DNA from: Pseudomonadales bacterium
GTDB lineage: Bacteria; Pseudomonadota; Gammaproteobacteria; Pseudomonadales; Ketobacteraceae
Reading direction: 5' to 3'
Assembly: GCA_002708905.1 (NCBI GenBank)
Contig: PAPM01000041.1
Location: 1 to 64,000, forward strand
Length of the DNA stretch: 64,000 bases
The notes beneath the pieces are model-generated. The model worked only from the letters and a program-made list of their open reading frames with translations. It ran no database searches and was not told the DNA's origin. Positions 61,610 through 64,000 of the stretch are shown in pieces (position 1 is the first letter of the stretch; the number at the start of each line of letters is the position of its first letter). A program made the translations under genes and the position numbers.

Positions 61610-64000
61610 ATGAAAAAGCACTACCTGACGCATTTCTTCGAACCTTCCAGTATTGCCATTATCGGTACCGGTGAAGGCAGTGACTCCATTGAATCCAAAT
61701 TGTCTGAGCGGTTAAAAGAGCAGTTCATGGGCAAGGTGTGGTTGGTGCATCCCCGTCAGCGTTCGTTACTGGGCGGCGGTCGGCATTACGAAACCATCGA
61801 TCAGGTACCCGGAAGGGTGGACCTTGCGATCATTGTCACACCTGATTCGATGGTTGCGGAGCAGTTGGATCGTTGTGCCGGGGTTGGGATTGATTCGGTG
61901 GTGGTACTGTCCCATCTGGATGATCGGGACGGTTTTATGCGCAGTCAGTTTGTCGACAGTTTACGCCGTCAGGCAGACAACCTGAATATCCGCATGTGGG
62001 GCCCGGATTGCTATGGCTTTGTGCGTCCGGCGTTGGGTATTCGGGCGACTCTGGACCGGGTAGACATCAAACCCGGTAAGATCGCCCTGATTTCCCACTC
62101 CGGGGCGATTTGCCGTGCCGTTACCGACTGGGCAAAAGCCAGCGGCGTTGGGTTTTCCACCATTATCTCACTGGAACAGGCTGCCGGAGTGTATGCCGGC
62201 GACATTCTGGATTACCTGGTTATCGACCAACAAACCGAGTGCATCCTGATTTATGCGGAAGGGGTGCAGGATTCCCGTAGTTTTCTGTCTGGATTGCGAG
62301 GTGTGGCGCGCAGCAAGCCTGTTATTGTGTTGAAAACCGGTCGTCATGGTGAAGCCGTTGGCCAACACCTGTCTCACACCGGTGCTTTGGTGGGTAATGA
62401 CCTTGTGTTTGATGCCGCGTTGGAACGGGCCGGCATTGTGCGCGCTTATTCGCTGACGGATCTGTTTTTGGCGGCGCGGGCTTTTCCTATTCACCGCAGT
62501 GTCCGCGGTGAACGCATTGGTATTATTTCCCATGGACTGGGTCCGGCCATTATGGCCTGTGACAAAGCCTTCGACCTGAACCTTCCCCTGGCAGAGTTGA
62601 GTAACGACAGTGCTGCCAAGTTGGCCTCACTGCGTTCTATGGATGCCAGTTCCAATCCGGTTTACAGCAGTCGTTTCGGATTGAACGACGAGTTTATGGA
62701 AGCCTGCGAGATTATTGCCAAGGACAAAAGTGTGGATTTCCTGGTGGTGATCCTGACGCCGCCCCGGGGCAAGGTGGTCGACGATGTGGATGAGCGACTT
62801 TTCAAAATTCAGAAAAGCAGTTACAAACCCATCGTGGTGTGCTGTATGGGCGGAGATAATATCGCCGCCATTCGACGTTCATTGCAGGAACGGGGGATAC
62901 CTGTATTCTCGTCACCGGAAAACGCTGTCAAGGCGGCCAAATATCTTACGACCTATTTCAGGAACCGCACTTATCTGATCCAGGCACCTGCCTCCATGGC
63001 GCGGGACGTAAATCCGGATATAGAAGGTGCCCGCCTGATTATCGAAGGCGTATTGCAGGAAGGCCGCAAAGTACTCAATCAACTTGAGTCCCGGGCGATC
63101 CTGAAAGCGTTCAACATCCCCATTAATCCCTCCTGGAACACCCATTCCGCCAATGAAGCGTTGGTGGCGGCGGAGTCGGTGGGTTTCCCTGTAGTGTTGA
63201 AAATCAACTCTCCGGACATCAGTCATAAACTGGATTTTTCGGGCATCTCGCTGAACGTGATGAATGCACAGGCTGTGCGGTCGGCCTATAAAAAACTGAT
63301 GGATGATGTTGCTGAGAAAAAACCAGATGCCCGCATAGAAGGCGTTATCGTCGAGCATATGGTGACATCCAGTGCCAACCGGGAACTGTTGTTGGGTATA
63401 AAAAACGATTCCGTTTTTGGGCCAGTGCTGGTGTTCGGTCATGGCGGTACTATGGTGGAGGTGATGAACGATATCGCCATCAGCCTTCCGCCGTTAAACT
63501 CCCTGCTGGCCAATACCCTGATCGATTCCCCCAAGGTGGCGAAGATGCTGGACAGTTTTCGCAATATGCCTGCGGTAAATCGATCGGAGTTGGAACGTAT
63601 TATTCTGCGTCTTTCAGAAATCGCCTGTGAACTGCCCTGGATTAAAAATCTGGATATCAACCCGCTGGTGCTGGATGACAAAAGTGCCACGGTACTGGAT
63701 GCCGTAATTGAAGTGGATTACCTGCCGCCGGCGCAGAAACGCTATGAACACATGGCCATCCATCCCTATCCGGTGTATCTGGAAACCAACTGGCAGATGA
63801 AAAACGGTGTGGATGTAAGAATCCGGCCTATTCGTCCCGAAGATGCGGAGCTGGAGAAATCCTTTATCGAAAGTCTGTCGGAACAGTCCCGTTACTACCG
63901 GTTCATGCACAACGTTAAACGGGTAACCCCGGAAATGCTGGCCCGCTTTACCCAGATTGACTATCACCGGGAAATGGCACTGGTGGCACTGGTACAGAAG
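61610..64000 (+). CDS. patZ: Pat/PatZ-type protein acetyltransferase (NDP-forming acyl-CoA synthetase-like + GNAT), 3' truncated by window
   Basis: A coding region open to the window end (797 codons seen). Domains in order: CoA-binding Rossmann domain (1-130), succinyl-CoA ligase-like domain with SHTGAL (H256, the position of the phospho-His of acetyl-CoA synthetases), an ATP-grasp domain (about 480-700), and the start of a GNAT domain (VRIRPIRPEDAE). The family acetylates lysines such as that of acetyl-CoA synthetase. The ATG at 61610 lies 28 bp after tmcA, so a common operon is likely. Retention of H256 is notable, because I recall it is replaced in Salmonella Pat. Confidence 0.88.
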   Translation, partial: MKKHYLTHFFEPSSIAIIGTGEGSDSIESKLSERLKEQFMGKVWLVHPRQRSLLGGGRHYETIDQVPGRVDLAIIVTPDSMVAEQLDRCAGVGIDSVVVLSHLDDRDGFMRSQFVDSLRRQADNLNIRMWGPDCYGFVRPALGIRATLDRVDIKPGKIALISHSGAICRAVTDWAKASGVGFSTIISLEQAAGVYAGDILDYLVIDQQTECILIYAEGVQDSRSFLSGLRGVARSKPVIVLKTGRHGEAVGQHLSHTGALVGNDLVFDAALERAGIVRAYSLTDLFLAARAFPIHRSVRGERIGIISHGLGPAIMACDKAFDLNLPLAELSNDSAAKLASLRSMDASSNPVYSSRFGLNDEFMEACEIIAKDKSVDFLVVILTPPRGKVVDDVDERLFKIQKSSYKPIVVCCMGGDNIAAIRRSLQERGIPVFSSPENAVKAAKYLTTYFRNRTYLIQAPASMARDVNPDIEGARLIIEGVLQEGRKVLNQLESRAILKAFNIPINPSWNTHSANEALVAAESVGFPVVLKINSPDISHKLDFSGISLNVMNAQAVRSAYKKLMDDVAEKKPDARIEGVIVEHMVTSSANRELLLGIKNDSVFGPVLVFGHGGTMVEVMNDIAISLPPLNSLLANTLIDSPKVAKMLDSFRNMPAVNRSELERIILRLSEIACELPWIKNLDINPLVLDDKSATVLDAVIEVDYLPPAQKRYEHMAIHPYPVYLETNWQMKNGVDVRIRPIRPEDAELEKSFIESLSEQSRYYRFMHNVKRVTPEMLARFTQIDYHREMALVALVQK

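Overview
The window reads as a chromosomal segment of a gammaproteobacterium. The evidence is three CCA-encoding tRNA genes, the long two-domain form of QueF, TmcA, RimO, YfbR, a YadG/YadH pair, a YdjA-type nitroreductase and many c-di-GMP genes. The mix of flavin/TPP oxidoreductases, an AbgT transporter, an RND/MMPL exporter and an MksBEF condensin suits a free-living, probably marine or oil/lipid-degrading lineage (Oceanospirillales/Pseudomonadales-like). The species cannot be named from the sequence alone. There is no insertion sequence, prophage, integrase or CRISPR array; coding density is high and strands alternate in short operons.

Layout. 1-7.4 kb: tRNA-Glu, endonuclease V (nfi), a class I glutamine amidotransferase, an ATM1-type ABC exporter followed by a small HTH regulator, an amidase, and an aldehyde dehydrogenase facing away from the next operon. 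7.6-12 kb: a three-gene plus-strand operon (FAD dehydrogenase, TPP enzyme, dihydroorotate dehydrogenase-like flavoprotein). 12-16.4 kb: acetyl-CoA hydrolase family protein and a pseudo-receiver/PAS/GGDEF/EAL protein. 16.9-22.6 kb: PIN-PhoH ATPase, YfbR nucleotidase, a bacterial cereblon-type (CULT) protein, a small helical protein, a small membrane protein, RimO, tRNA-Gly, and an orphan with features of an ADP-ribosyltransferase. 22.6-26.6 kb: a TetR - RND exporter - BtuF-like operon with a clear palindromic operator candidate. 26.7-34.6 kb: histidine phosphatase, YadGH and QueF, a class III cyclase followed by an AbgT transporter, an endonuclease V paralogue that has lost catalytic residues, and a YdjA-like nitroreductase. 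34.6-37 kb: tRNA-Ser, two unknown proteins and a tandem GST-N protein. 37-43.6 kb: mksF-mksE-mksB condensin (Wadjet JetABC-like, with no JetD nuclease) and an RluA-type pseudouridine synthase, behind a 47-bp dyad. 43.6-46 kb: cold-shock protein, MscS channel, NAD-dependent epimerase. 46.5-54.1 kb: one 2.5-kilo-residue surface lipoprotein. 54.2-64 kb: DUF342/FapA-like protein, a 7TM-DISM diguanylate cyclase with a Cys-rich partner, then a SelD-N-like oxidoreductase, TmcA and a Pat-type protein acetyltransferase cut by the window end.

The items most worth following up are: (1) the CULT protein at 18989-19411, whose three pocket tryptophans and Zn cysteines keep the spacing of human cereblon; (2) the catalytically degenerate endonuclease V paralogue at 33038-33757, 32 kb from an intact nfi; (3) the ART-like orphan beside tRNA-Gly; (4) the JetABC/MksBEF operon without a nuclease, led by a nested palindrome; (5) the giant Ig/FG-GAP/LamG lipoprotein; and (6) the uncharacterised FAD/TPP/DHOD-like operon.
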